DNA of 60,701 bases, taken from assembly GCA_934749845.1 (NCBI GenBank), contig CAKVHQ010000007.1, positions 1-60,701 on the forward strand, written 5' to 3'. The notes under the pieces were generated by a model. It worked only from the letters and a program-made list of their open reading frames with translations, ran no database searches and was not told the DNA's origin. The DNA comes from an uncultured Clostridia bacterium (GTDB lineage: Bacteria > Bacillota > Clostridia > Christensenellales > UBA1242). Below, piece by piece: positions 33,934-42,387 of this stretch (its first letter is position 1; each line of letters begins with the position of its first letter). Both the position numbers and the translations under genes were made by a program.

Positions 33934-35508
33934 ATGGAAAATAAAAAGGGAAAAACTAACTATAACGAAAAGCAAATCAAAAAGGCAAGAAGAAATATAT
34001 TTTTTTCATCTGCCATTTTAGCGTTTGTTTTAATTATGGTTGTTGTGGGTCAAATGCAACTATCCAACCCAGCACAAGAAACCTTTGGTAACGGAACATA
34101 CATAAACGGGCAATCGGTTTCTGGCTACACCGTAACTCAAGCCAGCCAAGTGGTAACAGATAAAATGAAAGAACAAGTGGACGGCATTTCCATTCAAATT
34201 ATGTATAAGGACAAAATTTGGAAATTTAACCAAGACGACTTTGAAATTGAACAAGCTGTTAAACAAGTTGTTCAAGATGCCTACGACACCTATTCTTTAT
34301 CTAAAACCACATCGAATAATAATTCCAAGTTAAATAACTCTAAAATTTTAAACGGGCTAACATCTAACACTAAAAATTCAAGTTATAGGGTATCTTTAAA
34401 AAGTACATTTAAAAACTTTAATGAAAAAATTGACGCCATAATTGCTGAAATTGAAACAGAACCTAAAAACGCAAAAGTAGAGTTTAACCCAAACAGCGAT
34501 AACATGTTTAAGATTGAAGAAGGCGTAAATGGTGTTAAAGTTGACAAAGAAAAGTTATATCAAGACTTGGAAAATCAATTTTTAAGAACAAAAGATATTA
34601 AAGTTTATGTTAACACAACAGGTGTTAAACCTGAAATTGACTCAACCTATTTTGACAATAAGTTGAACCTTATGAGCAAATTTTCAACCACACTAAAAGG
34701 TTCACAGGAAGGCAGACGACATAATGTTGATTTAGCCCTTAAAAAATTCAATGGAAAGGTTGTTAAGGCAGGCGAAAAAATTTCATTCAACGAAATAACT
34801 GGACCACAAACCGAAGAAGGCGGATATAAACCTGCAATCGTAATTTTAAACGGAAAGTTTGTTAATGGTATTGGAGGTGGAATTTGCCAAGCCAGCACGA
34901 CCATCTACAATGCTTGTGTTCTAGCAAATCTTGAAATTGACGAAGTGCATAAACACACTTTGCCAGTTGGATATGTTGAATTAAGTTTAGACGCAATGGT
35001 TAGCGAAGGCTATTCCGACATGATATTCACAAATAATAGCAAAGACGATATCTACTTTAAAACCTACACCAGCGAAGATGAAGCAACTGTCGAAATTTAC
35101 GGCAATTCAATTCCAAGTGGCGAAACCATAAAACGAGTTGCCGAGTTTATTGGTAACATTCCACATAATGGCGACAAAATTCAAGTTGACACTGCAGGCG
35201 AATACACCGATAAAGTTTTGTACAAAGGCGAATACTACCGTGTGAAATATCCACGAGAAGGCTATGAAGCAAAAGCGTATAAGGAAACCTATAAAGATGG
35301 CGAACTTGTTGACAGAGAAGAAATTAGGCATGAAAAATATCAACCAATAGATGGCTTGATTATTGAAGGGGCAAAAGAACCACCAAAAGATTATGTAATT
35401 CCACCAACCGATGTTGAATTTATCCAGCCACAAGAAACCGAAAGTGTTTCAGTGGAAAGTGTTGTTCAAAAAATACAAACAGATAACCCTTCAAAATTCA
35501 ATCCATAA
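33934..35508 (+). CDS. VanW family protein with PG4-like N-terminus
   Basis: 524 residues. An N-terminal transmembrane segment (about 27-47) anchors it outside the cell. Residues 55-215 are a peptidoglycan-binding-like PG4 region (GNGTYINGQSVSGYTVTQAS). The VanW domain spans about 225-385: NVDLALKKFNGKVVKAGEKISFNEITGP and GGYKPAIVI ... GIGGGICQASTTIYNA (partial). The tail to 524 holds a G5-like part and an acidic/Pro-rich end. VanW proteins are linked to glycopeptide-resistance clusters, but free ones like this are common in clostridia and their biochemical role is open. The start follows AAGAGG. Confidence 0.92.
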   Translation: MENKKGKTNYNEKQIKKARRNIFFSSAILAFVLIMVVVGQMQLSNPAQETFGNGTYINGQSVSGYTVTQASQVVTDKMKEQVDGISIQIMYKDKIWKFNQDDFEIEQAVKQVVQDAYDTYSLSKTTSNNNSKLNNSKILNGLTSNTKNSSYRVSLKSTFKNFNEKIDAIIAEIETEPKNAKVEFNPNSDNMFKIEEGVNGVKVDKEKLYQDLENQFLRTKDIKVYVNTTGVKPEIDSTYFDNKLNLMSKFSTTLKGSQEGRRHNVDLALKKFNGKVVKAGEKISFNEITGPQTEEGGYKPAIVILNGKFVNGIGGGICQASTTIYNACVLANLEIDEVHKHTLPVGYVELSLDAMVSEGYSDMIFTNNSKDDIYFKTYTSEDEATVEIYGNSIPSGETIKRVAEFIGNIPHNGDKIQVDTAGEYTDKVLYKGEYYRVKYPREGYEAKAYKETYKDGELVDREEIRHEKYQPIDGLIIEGAKEPPKDYVIPPTDVEFIQPQETESVSVESVVQKIQTDNPSKFNP

Positions 35509-35569
35509 CCTTTTGTGAATAAATATAAAATAGTTTCTTTGAACTAACAAAAATTTATGCATAAAACTA

Positions 35570-35597
35570 AAAAAGGGCGAATTATTGCCCTTTTTTT
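35570..35597 (+). terminator. Terminator of the VanW gene
   Basis: Stem AAAAAGGGC / GCCCTTTTT followed by T. Confidence 0.85.
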
Positions 35598-35605
35598 AGC
35601 ATAAG

Positions 35606-35826
35606 TTATTCACAATTACCATTTTTTATGACCCACTTTGTGCCAGAAAAATAAATGTTCATGTCGTGTTTTGTGGATAACTCGCCTTAAAATTGTGGAT
35701 AAGTGGATAACTTTTGTATAAAAACCCATGTATAAGTGCATTTTTATGCAAAATTCATAAATATTCATGCAAATTTATAAATATAAGCGTGTGCATAAGT
35801 GGATAACTTTGTGCCAGTTCTCCACA
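35606..35826. other. DnaA-box cluster, candidate replication origin or DnaA-titration locus
   Basis: At least six DnaA-box-like 9-mers in about 220 bases. Two perfect TGTGGATAA (35672-35680, 35694-35702), two one-off AGTGGATAA (35702-35710 and 35798-35806), one TTATTCACA (35606-35614) and one TTCTCCACA (35818-35826). The boxes point both ways. AT-rich DNA suitable for unwinding follows (35850-35945). No dnaA or dnaN is adjacent. The cluster could be oriC, a DnaA sink, or a DnaA-controlled promoter of the M1 gene. Confidence 0.65.
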
Positions 35827-35977
35827 AGTGCGATTTTTCGTGCTGTTTTAATGTTTATAAAATTTTTTGAATGTGAAAAAGTTTGTTTTTGAAAAATAAA
35901 TATACATTTTACTTTTTGTTGAATATACACTCATTTTTTATTATGGGACAAGCATATATTATCGTATGGGTGAGATA

Positions 35978-37495
35978 ATGAAAAAACAAAACAAACTAAT
36001 ATTAACTCTTTTGCTTTTAATTCTTGCGGTGAGCGCTCTTTTAAGTGGTTGCTCTAAAATGAGTTTTGTTGCAAAATTTGGAAGCAATGTTAACACATAC
36101 GATATTCATCTTGATATAGATGAAATTAACAAAACGGCGGTTGTTAAGCAAAGAACAACTTATATAAATAAAACAGATACGGCACTTAATAATGTGTGCT
36201 TTCATTTGTATCCAAATTCGTTTGCTGAAGGTGTAAAAAACAAGCCAGTTAGTGTGCTTTACGAAAGCAAGGCTTATCCTAATGGCGAAAGTTTTGGTGG
36301 AATAAAGGTTAATAGCGTTAAAGTTAATAATTTAGAAGCCGAAACAACGCTTGAAGGTGACGATAAAACCATTTTAAGTATTAGTCTTAAAAGTGATTTG
36401 TACCCACAAGAAAAAGTTAATTTTGACTTTGAATATGAACTAAAATTACCAAACATAAACCACAGATTTGGATATGGTCAAAACACAATCAATTTATGCA
36501 ATTTTTATCCTATTGCATGCGTTTACGATAAAGGTGGCTTTAACAAAAGCGAGTATCATTACAATGGCGACCCATTTTATAGCGACATGGCGAACTATAG
36601 CGTTGAGATAACAAATTTTGAAAGTTACAAAGTTGCAACAACAGGCAATGTTGTTTCAACCAACACTTTAGACCACAAAACAACCACAAAGGTGGAAGCA
36701 AAAGCAGTAAGAGATTTCGCAATCGTTTTAAGCGATAAGTTTAAAACGGAAAGCAAAAAAGTTGGGAATACAACTATAAATTATTACTACTATAACGACA
36801 CAGAACCAGAAAAGTCATTAAACACTTGCGTTGACAGTTTAAATACCTTTAACAGTTTGATTGGCACTTATCCATATCAAACTTTGCAAGTGGTGGAAAG
36901 CAACTTTGTTCATGGCGGAATGGAATATCCAAACTTGGTTATGATTTCTGATAGTTTGGAAAAGTACGAGGACTATCAAAACACAATCATTCATGAAATT
37001 GCACATCAGTGGTGGTACGGAATGGTGGGCAATAACGAGTATGACTATGGTTGGCTTGACGAAGGTTTAACAGAATACACAACTGCATTATTCTATGAAA
37101 AAAATCCATCATATAACTTAAGTTACGATGAGATTATGAAAAACGCAAACAGTTCATATTGTATGTTTGTTGAAGTTTATGGCGATATTTTTGGCTCGGT
37201 GGATACCACTATGAATAGAAACTTGAACGAGTACAAAACCGAACCAGAGTATATTTACATTTCGTATGTTAAAGGAATGCTACTGTTTGACAGTTTGCGT
37301 GAAGTGCTTGGCAAAAAGGCATTTAATAAATGCTTGAAAGCATACTTTAAAAATTATCAAGGCAAGAACGCCACTCCGCAAGACTTAATTTCTGTTTTCC
37401 AAAGCACAAGCTTAAGAAATTTAGAATCATTTTTTAACAGTTGGATAGACGGCACTGTTGTGGTTGTTCCAAAGGAAGTCGTTCATAATCAATAA
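35978..37495 (+). CDS. M1-family zinc aminopeptidase-like lipoprotein
   Basis: 505 residues from the start used here. A lipoprotein signal ends in ALLSGC (Cys about 25). The beta-sandwich N-terminal domain leads to the thermolysin-like catalytic domain with HEIAHQWWYG and a downstream WLDEGLTEY (the third zinc ligand Glu). GGMEYPNLVMIS matches the GxMEN-type exopeptidase motif in a variant form. It should act outside the cell on peptides. The start (ATG 35978) is chosen over 35966 because GGTGAG lies at proper distance; the -10 box falls near 35955. Confidence 0.9.
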   Translation: MKKQNKLILTLLLLILAVSALLSGCSKMSFVAKFGSNVNTYDIHLDIDEINKTAVVKQRTTYINKTDTALNNVCFHLYPNSFAEGVKNKPVSVLYESKAYPNGESFGGIKVNSVKVNNLEAETTLEGDDKTILSISLKSDLYPQEKVNFDFEYELKLPNINHRFGYGQNTINLCNFYPIACVYDKGGFNKSEYHYNGDPFYSDMANYSVEITNFESYKVATTGNVVSTNTLDHKTTTKVEAKAVRDFAIVLSDKFKTESKKVGNTTINYYYYNDTEPEKSLNTCVDSLNTFNSLIGTYPYQTLQVVESNFVHGGMEYPNLVMISDSLEKYEDYQNTIIHEIAHQWWYGMVGNNEYDYGWLDEGLTEYTTALFYEKNPSYNLSYDEIMKNANSSYCMFVEVYGDIFGSVDTTMNRNLNEYKTEPEYIYISYVKGMLLFDSLREVLGKKAFNKCLKAYFKNYQGKNATPQDLISVFQSTSLRNLESFFNSWIDGTVVVVPKEVVHNQ

Positions 37496-37518
37496 AAAAA
37501 CTCTCGATTGAGAGTTTT
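37494..37518 (+). terminator. Terminator of the M1 gene
   Basis: Stem AAAACTCTC / GAGAGTTTT, loop of four. Confidence 0.8.
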
Positions 37519-37553
37519 GGAAAGTAGTAAATGCTTATAAATTACTTTATTTT

Positions 37554-37586
37554 AAAAACCAAACTATTTATTCAGTTTGGTTTTTA
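37554..37586 (-). terminator. Terminator of the 37564-38472 gene
   Basis: Stem AAAAACCAAACT / AGTTTGGTTTTT overlapping the gene end. Confidence 0.8.
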
Positions 37587-38472
37587 TTTCGTTTAATAGT
37601 TGTTCCACATCATTATAGTTTTCATACAAATAAGACTTAATTTCGTTATTTTGTTTGTTCCAAACTTTTGCATAGTCATTTAAAAAAACCATCTCTAATT
37701 TTTCAGATGAACCATCGGCAAAAATAAAATAAGCATCTTTAATTTTAAGAAGTCCACAACTTTCAAAAGGACCAAACGAGCACAAGCCTTCATCATCATA
37801 ATTTTCGTTGCGATATGATTCATTAAAACTATCAGCACAGAATTTTACAAAACTTTCGTAAAAATTAGTTTTTTTTGTGCTTTTATCAATAACATAAATT
37901 TGTTTGACCTTCTTCCACCATTGATTATCTGCAATGATAAAACATATAAAAATAAATATGAGTAATGAACCCATAAAAATTGAACTGGTTATAATGTTTG
38001 TAGTTTCATTATATTTTATAACAGTTAAAGAACAAACAAAATATGCTAATGATAATACTAAACAAAATAGTGGAATAGACAAAAATTTAACCCATGCTTT
38101 TTTTTCTAATTTTAGTTGCTCATAGGTTGCTAATTCCTTATGCTTATAATTAAAGACAATACTTTTTTCATAGGGCGGTATAGTATATTCTTCTGGGGAT
38201 ATACAATCTAAACAAGTGAGTTCTATGTTATTCCAAATGTCTTTAAGAGAATTTCCATCAAAAATTTTAGCATTAACAAAAGCGTCTAGCGAGGGAAAAT
38301 CATAACTAAAATTATCTTCTTCACTACTGCACCAATATATTAAAGAGTTATCGTGTGGATCTCCCATTACTCCAAACCAAACGTTTTGAAATTTTTTAGA
38401 GTTTTTAATTCTTAAAGTAGAGTCCGAAAATCCATATTTTTCAAATATTTCATAAAACTTTTCAAATTCCAT
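37564..38472 (-). CDS. Unknown two-transmembrane protein
   Basis: Not recognised. 302 residues with a soluble N-terminal domain (1-125, including FQNVWFGVMGDPHDNSLIYWC), two transmembrane helices at about 131-150 and 162-182, and a soluble C-terminal domain (185-302) with FIFADGSSEKLEMVFLNDYAK. The N-terminal part vaguely resembles an SMI1/KNR4-type immunity fold, but this is weak. Codons are rich in AAT, GAT and ATA compared with the host-like genes on both sides. It has its own GAGG ribosome site and no operon partner. Confidence 0.65.
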   Translation of the reverse strand: MEFEKFYEIFEKYGFSDSTLRIKNSKKFQNVWFGVMGDPHDNSLIYWCSSEEDNFSYDFPSLDAFVNAKIFDGNSLKDIWNNIELTCLDCISPEEYTIPPYEKSIVFNYKHKELATYEQLKLEKKAWVKFLSIPLFCLVLSLAYFVCSLTVIKYNETTNIITSSIFMGSLLIFIFICFIIADNQWWKKVKQIYVIDKSTKKTNFYESFVKFCADSFNESYRNENYDDEGLCSFGPFESCGLLKIKDAYFIFADGSSEKLEMVFLNDYAKVWNKQNNEIKSYLYENYNDVEQLLNEIKTKLNK

Positions 38473-38622
38473 AGCAAAACCTCATTTATGGGTTTAATAT
38501 AATTTAATAGTAGCATAAATTTATATTCGTATCAATTATATAAACCTTAAACTTTTTCTTTTGTTGTAAAAATAGAAACATCATATCCCTATATAAAATT
38601 AAAGCGTTAGGTTTGTTTAGAC

Positions 38623-39414
38623 TTAATGGGAAATTTGTTTTGCAATTATAATAATCCTATAGTCAAGGTCTAAGGTGTTTGTGGATAGTAAAGTTACAAA
38701 CTTATCGCCATATTCAGCGTCAACGCCAAAGTCTTTAACCGAATATTTTTTTGCGGTGTTGTAAAATTCATTAAATCTTTCTGGGTTTCCAAAGTTTGAA
38801 TATAAAAATGGCGAATACTTGTCTGAATAATCGTTGTTAATATTAAAACTATAAGCCGACATAATTTGATAAGTGTTTGTGCCTTCTATGGTTTCAATAC
38901 TAAAAGTGTTTGTAAAGTTGTTATCACTTGACAGATAACTTGCTAGGTTTGAAAAGAGAGAATATGTTGTCACTTTTTTAAAAAACTTTACGGTTAGCGA
39001 ACTTGTGCACGCAATGCAAGTGTTGTCGGTTTGACCAATCATAGTGTTTTTTGTTTGATAGGGAATTCCTAGCGGATTTGATGATTTGTTAAATGCGTGC
39101 GATAAATAAAATTTTTCATCATCACTGCTTGAAGTTTTAACTATTGGCAAACTAATGAAAACATCTTCGCTTTTTAGCCAAGCAACAAAGTCGTCGTTTG
39201 TTTGTTTTAATGCATCAAAACCTTTTTCGTTTTTTATAGTTTCTTGTTGCCTTAAATATTTATCATAGCGCTTTGCTTTGAACAAAATGCTAACTATGTC
39301 TAGGTTTAAAATTATCGAAACAACAAGTGCGATACACAAAAAAATTATGATGAGAGTTCTCCCGTCAAACCAACTTTTTTTGTATGCTCTTGAACTTGTA
39401 TAGGTTTGTTCCAT
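38623..39414 (-). CDS. Sortase-B-like protein lacking catalytic His and Cys
   Basis: 263 residues with an N-terminal transmembrane helix (about 20-43) and a class B sortase-like barrel: NDDFVAWLKSEDVFISLPIVKT, KFYLSHAFNKSSNPLGIPY, and the late TLLSTNTLDLDYRIIIIAK (segments). In active sortases the last is TLSTCT...R with Cys as nucleophile; here the codon is AAC (Asn). The usual YGHNM His motif is replaced by CIACTSS. The Arg is kept. So it cannot be a transpeptidase by the known mechanism and may bind or scaffold wall proteins. It lies 32 bases downstream of walJ on the same strand, so both may share a transcript. Confidence 0.8.
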   Translation of the reverse strand: MEQTYTSSRAYKKSWFDGRTLIIIFLCIALVVSIILNLDIVSILFKAKRYDKYLRQQETIKNEKGFDALKQTNDDFVAWLKSEDVFISLPIVKTSSSDDEKFYLSHAFNKSSNPLGIPYQTKNTMIGQTDNTCIACTSSLTVKFFKKVTTYSLFSNLASYLSSDNNFTNTFSIETIEGTNTYQIMSAYSFNINNDYSDKYSPFLYSNFGNPERFNEFYNTAKKYSVKDFGVDAEYGDKFVTLLSTNTLDLDYRIIIIAKQISH

Positions 39415-39446
39415 ATATAATATTTTACCCCAAATTAACTAATAAA

Positions 39447-40250
39447 TTATAAGTTTTTGTTTTTAAGCTCAAACAAGTGCCCCATGTTGTGTTGTGAAGC
39501 CACATCAATATATAAATGCTTGCCTTCAATCAGCCCATATTTTTCAAGTTCCGCCTTAACGGTTTCGTAGGCAAGGCTTGGCGAATTGTTTTCTTCGCTT
39601 AAATGTGCCAGTATCACTTGAGTTAAGTTTTCTGTGAAAATATTTTTAATTATGCTTGCACAAGTTTTGTTGGAAATATGCCCTTTCGACGATAATATTC
39701 GTTGCTTTAAACTTGCCGAGTACTTGGGGTTGTTTAATAGCAAATTTTCATCGTGGTTGGCTTCTAAAATTATAATATTGCTGTCTTTTAAATTTTGCAA
39801 AATGTTTGTGGTAGGAACGCCAAAATCGGTGGCTATGCTAATTTTATTGCCTTGATTGTAGAATGAATAGCCAACGCAGGAATACGCATCATGCGATAGC
39901 CTAAATGGCGACACTGTTATGTCTTGAATGTAGAAATTATTAAGCGAAAATTTAACTTTTTGCACATCTTCAAGTTTGCCCAGTTTCTTATCCAAAATTT
40001 GCCATTCGGTGTCTAGTGCAAACACAAAACAGCCGTGCTTTCTGGCAAACGCTCCCACGCTTTTAATGTGGTCGCTGTGTTCATGAGTCACCAAAATTGC
40101 ATAAATTTGAGCAGGGTCAACACCCAGAATTTTAAGTTTTGTTTCAACTTCCGCTAATGTTATTCCACAATCAACAAGCAATTTTGCTTGGTTAGATTCA
40201 ATATATGTACAATTTCCTTTGCTTCCGCTTGCTAGTGTTATAACTTTCAT
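39447..40250 (-). CDS. walJ: WalJ/YycJ-type metallo-beta-lactamase-fold protein
   Basis: 267 residues. The MBL metal motif is VTHEHSDHIKSVG near residue 55, with further ligands in RLSHDAYS, IATDFG and EANHDEN. This set and the length match YycJ/WalJ (VicX), a 5'-3' exonuclease-like protein linked to the WalRK (YycFG) cell-wall regulon and DNA-repair coordination. No walRK genes are in view. The start follows AAGG. It is divergent from the HtrA gene. Confidence 0.9.
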   Translation of the reverse strand: MKVITLASGSKGNCTYIESNQAKLLVDCGITLAEVETKLKILGVDPAQIYAILVTHEHSDHIKSVGAFARKHGCFVFALDTEWQILDKKLGKLEDVQKVKFSLNNFYIQDITVSPFRLSHDAYSCVGYSFYNQGNKISIATDFGVPTTNILQNLKDSNIIILEANHDENLLLNNPKYSASLKQRILSSKGHISNKTCASIIKNIFTENLTQVILAHLSEENNSPSLAYETVKAELEKYGLIEGKHLYIDVASQHNMGHLFELKNKNL

Positions 40251-40377
40251 AAATTTTCCTTCGACTCACATTATATCACAATAAACTAAATTTTTTTAAC
40301 ATTTTTTGTTCTTTTCTTTCCAATTTTTACATTTTTCATCGCTGAATTATCGCTTTTATTATGCACAAACTATTATT

Positions 40378-41442
40378 ATGAAAAGAAGATTTTTAGTAGT
40401 TTTAATATGTTTGTGTGCCCTGTGTTTAACGGGCTGTTTTCAGCCCAGTGGCAACGCTAGTATTCAAAACGGAAATTTAAACTTGCCTTCTTCCACGCAA
40501 ATTGATGCGTCACAGTCCAAAACTCAAGAGCAACTTTTACTAGCAGTTTCGCCAGCGGTTGTGGGAATAAGTGCAATTAGTGGCAGAACTCAAAGTATTG
40601 GAACAGGAGTTTGCATTCATTCCAAGTCATATATTTTAACAAATAATCATGTTATCGAAAATAATGGAAAAATCACTTTATATTTGTTTGACGGAACAAC
40701 TTGCTCGGCTTCTCTTGTTTGGAGAGATAGTGCATTAGACCTTGCAATTTTGCAAGCAAGCAAAACCATTCCTTATCTTGAAATGGCACAGTCTGGCAGT
40801 TATAGCACTGGCGAAGAAGTTATCGCCATAGGCACGCCACTTGCACTAGCATTTAAGCATAGCGCAACCAAAGGTATTATCAGTGCAACAAACCGAACGG
40901 TTGCCGTTGAAAATTCTAACGGAGAAAGCACGCTAGATAACTTAATTCAACATGATGCCAGCATAAACCCTGGAAATAGTGGCGGACCTTTAATTAACAT
41001 GAAAGGGCAAGTTGTTGGAATAAACACTGTTAAGGTGGCAGACGCCGAAGGCATGGGCTTTGCAATTCCTGTGGACACTGTTCATCCACTTGTTAAAAAC
41101 ATAAACGCAACTGGTCACTACGAAACTGCATATATGGGAGTTTTTGGCTATGACGCAAACTTAAAACTTTATGCTAAAAACCGCGATGGCTACTATGTTC
41201 AGCAGGTGGCAACAAATAGTCCCGCACAAAAGTTAGGACTTCAAAAAGGCGATATTATAACAAAAGTTAATGGCAAAAAAGTTAATGGTTCAACTTCGTT
41301 AAGGGCGTTGCTCTATTCGTTTAACGCAGGCGAAAAAGTGCTTCTTGAAATTGACCGAAACGGAGAACTTGTCTACGAGCAACTAACCTTGGAACGCCAC
41401 CCATGTTGCTATAGGTCGCAAGTTATTCCAACCTACGAATAA
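40378..41442 (+). CDS. HtrA/DegP-like serine protease lipoprotein with one PDZ domain
   Basis: 354 residues from the start used here (a longer frame from 40306 lacks a ribosome site and would displace the signal peptide). The signal peptide MKRRFLVVLICLCALCLTGC ends in a lipobox. The trypsin-like domain has the triad His in LTNNHVIEN, Asp in DSALDLAIL and Ser in NPGNSGGPLIN. A single PDZ domain spans about 255-335 (NSPAQKLGLQKGDIITKVNGK). It degrades or refolds misfolded proteins outside the membrane. The Cys-rich end (HPCCYRSQ) is unusual. Confidence 0.92.
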   Translation: MKRRFLVVLICLCALCLTGCFQPSGNASIQNGNLNLPSSTQIDASQSKTQEQLLLAVSPAVVGISAISGRTQSIGTGVCIHSKSYILTNNHVIENNGKITLYLFDGTTCSASLVWRDSALDLAILQASKTIPYLEMAQSGSYSTGEEVIAIGTPLALAFKHSATKGIISATNRTVAVENSNGESTLDNLIQHDASINPGNSGGPLINMKGQVVGINTVKVADAEGMGFAIPVDTVHPLVKNINATGHYETAYMGVFGYDANLKLYAKNRDGYYVQQVATNSPAQKLGLQKGDIITKVNGKKVNGSTSLRALLYSFNAGEKVLLEIDRNGELVYEQLTLERHPCCYRSQVIPTYE

Positions 41443-41623
41443 TCTTAAAAAATAGTAAAAATTATTAAAAAACCAAATATTTTTGACAAAAAGAAACATA
41501 TACATTTAAACTATTTTGGTAAATATATTTATAAAACATTAAAAAACATCATAAAACCGAAAATATATGACAAATAATTTACTTTTTTGCAAAAAAATCA
41601 ACAAATTTCATCAAAAAAAATAA

Positions 41624-41650
41624 AAAGCAGATTATTTTACTGCTTTTTTA
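41624..41650. terminator. Terminator at the end of the Rho-N/SAP-like gene
   Basis: Stem AAAAAGCAG / CTGCTTTTT overlapping the restored 3' end of the broken gene on the minus strand. Confidence 0.8.
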
Positions 41651-41932
41651 CATATTCCAAAATTAAGTCGACTATTTTGTTTATTTTTTGAAAAACAGGA
41701 AAATAATCGCAATTATAGTTTTTAACTGCAATAGGAATGTCAACCTTCTTATAAGGTCGTCCGCCTTTAAAACTAGAAGGGTAAGTGTTAAAGTTTCGTC
41801 ATTGCTTATTTCGTTTAGTTCTCTAACAAGTTCACTTTTTCGTTTTAAAGTGGGTCTTGTTATTCCTTTTTCTCTTGCCAAGCATCGCAATTCGTAAATT
41901 CCCAGTGAATTGTACAAATCTGTTAAATCCAT
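41637..41932 (-). pseudogene. Small Rho-N/SAP-like gene with a one-base frameshift
   Basis: The first part reads MDLTDLYNSLGIYELRCLAREKGITRPTLKRKSELVREL (shown in part: LYNSLGIYELRCLAREKGI), a Rho-N/SAP-like helical domain that binds nucleic acid. After about 55 codons the frame turns into hydrophobic nonsense (LVLKADDLIRRLTF). One frame over, the text becomes sensible: SSFKGGRPYKKVDIPIAVKN, then a helix ending KIVDLILEYVKKQ, with a stop at the terminator. A missing C in a CCC run near 41780 explains it (ACCCTT read as T-P only if one more C is present). GGRPYKK is AT-hook-like. The ATG follows AAGGAG. It lies divergent to an Xre gene with shared operators. Confidence 0.7.
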
Positions 41933-41946
41933 AATGTTTCTCCTTT

Positions 41947-41963
41947 TGATAGAATTCCTATCA
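41947..41963. promoter_or_regulatory. Operator 1 for the divergent Xre regulator
   Basis: A perfect 17-bp palindrome, TGATAGAATTCCTATCA, at the predicted transcription start of the minus-strand Rho-N/SAP-like gene. Its minus-strand promoter is TTGATT, 17-bp spacer, TACGAT just upstream, so binding here would block that promoter. Confidence 0.7.
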
Positions 41964-41999
41964 AATCGTAACATATTTTTGTTTTAAAATCAATAAAAA

Positions 42000-42016
42000 T
42001 GATAGAAATTGTATCA
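42000..42016. promoter_or_regulatory. Operator 2 for the divergent Xre regulator
   Basis: TGATAGAAATTGTATCA, a near-palindrome of the same consensus as operator 1, just ahead of the Xre start; it would autoregulate the Xre gene. Confidence 0.7.
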
Positions 42017-42029
42017 TTTTGGGAGATTT

Positions 42030-42293
42030 ATGAAGAAAGATAATAGTAATATAACTATGCTCAATAAAAGTATCGGTCTTGAACTTTCAAAATTAAGAGA
42101 TAAAAGCGGGTTCTCACAAGAAGATGTTGTAAGAAATCTTCAAGTGATGGGAATTGATATGGATAGAGGTACTTATTCTCAAATTGAAATTGGTAATAGA
42201 AAACTTTTAGCACATGAAATACCATTTATGGCAAAAGTGTTTAATTTAAGTTTACATGATTTTGTTGATATAATCTTCTCGCAGGAGAAATAA
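42030..42293 (+). CDS. Xre family regulator
   Basis: 87 residues. The HTH is in GFSQEDVVRNLQVMGIDMDRGTYSQIEIGNRKLLAHEIP (segments; DMDRGTYSQIEIGNRK is the recognition region), followed by a short C-terminal helix (LHDFVDIIF). No sensor domain. The ATG at 42030 follows GGGAG; a frame open from 42009 lies in operator 2. It probably represses itself and the divergent gene through two 17-bp operators about 53 bases apart (centre to centre). Confidence 0.88.
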   Translation: MKKDNSNITMLNKSIGLELSKLRDKSGFSQEDVVRNLQVMGIDMDRGTYSQIEIGNRKLLAHEIPFMAKVFNLSLHDFVDIIFSQEK

Positions 42294-42322
42294 AAGCAAG
42301 CAAGTTTAATGCTTGTTTTTTT
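42294..42322 (+). terminator. Terminator of the Xre gene
   Basis: Imperfect stem with AAGCAAGC / TGCTTGTT ends and a T run. Confidence 0.7.
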
Positions 42323-42387
42323 GTGAAATTATTACGCTTGCCATTTTTTTTGTGGTGTGCTAACATTTTAGGTGTTAGGAGATTATT

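Larger units (their letters stand above)
35509..35977. other. Intergenic region between VanW and M1 peptidase genes
   Basis: It holds the VanW terminator, the DnaA-box cluster and a long AT-rich tract with direct repeats of ATTCATAAAT/ATTCATGCAAATTTATAAATA type at 35750-35790. No gene or other RNA is seen. Confidence 0.6.

Noticed and set aside
33934..35508. Vancomycin-resistance operon
   Set aside because: VanW alone is present; no vanH, vanA/B ligase, vanX or VanRS genes are in the window.
35606..35945. DnaA-trio elements that would prove an origin
   Set aside because: No run of three-base TAG/GAT-type repeats next to a DnaA box was seen, so the origin call stays tentative.
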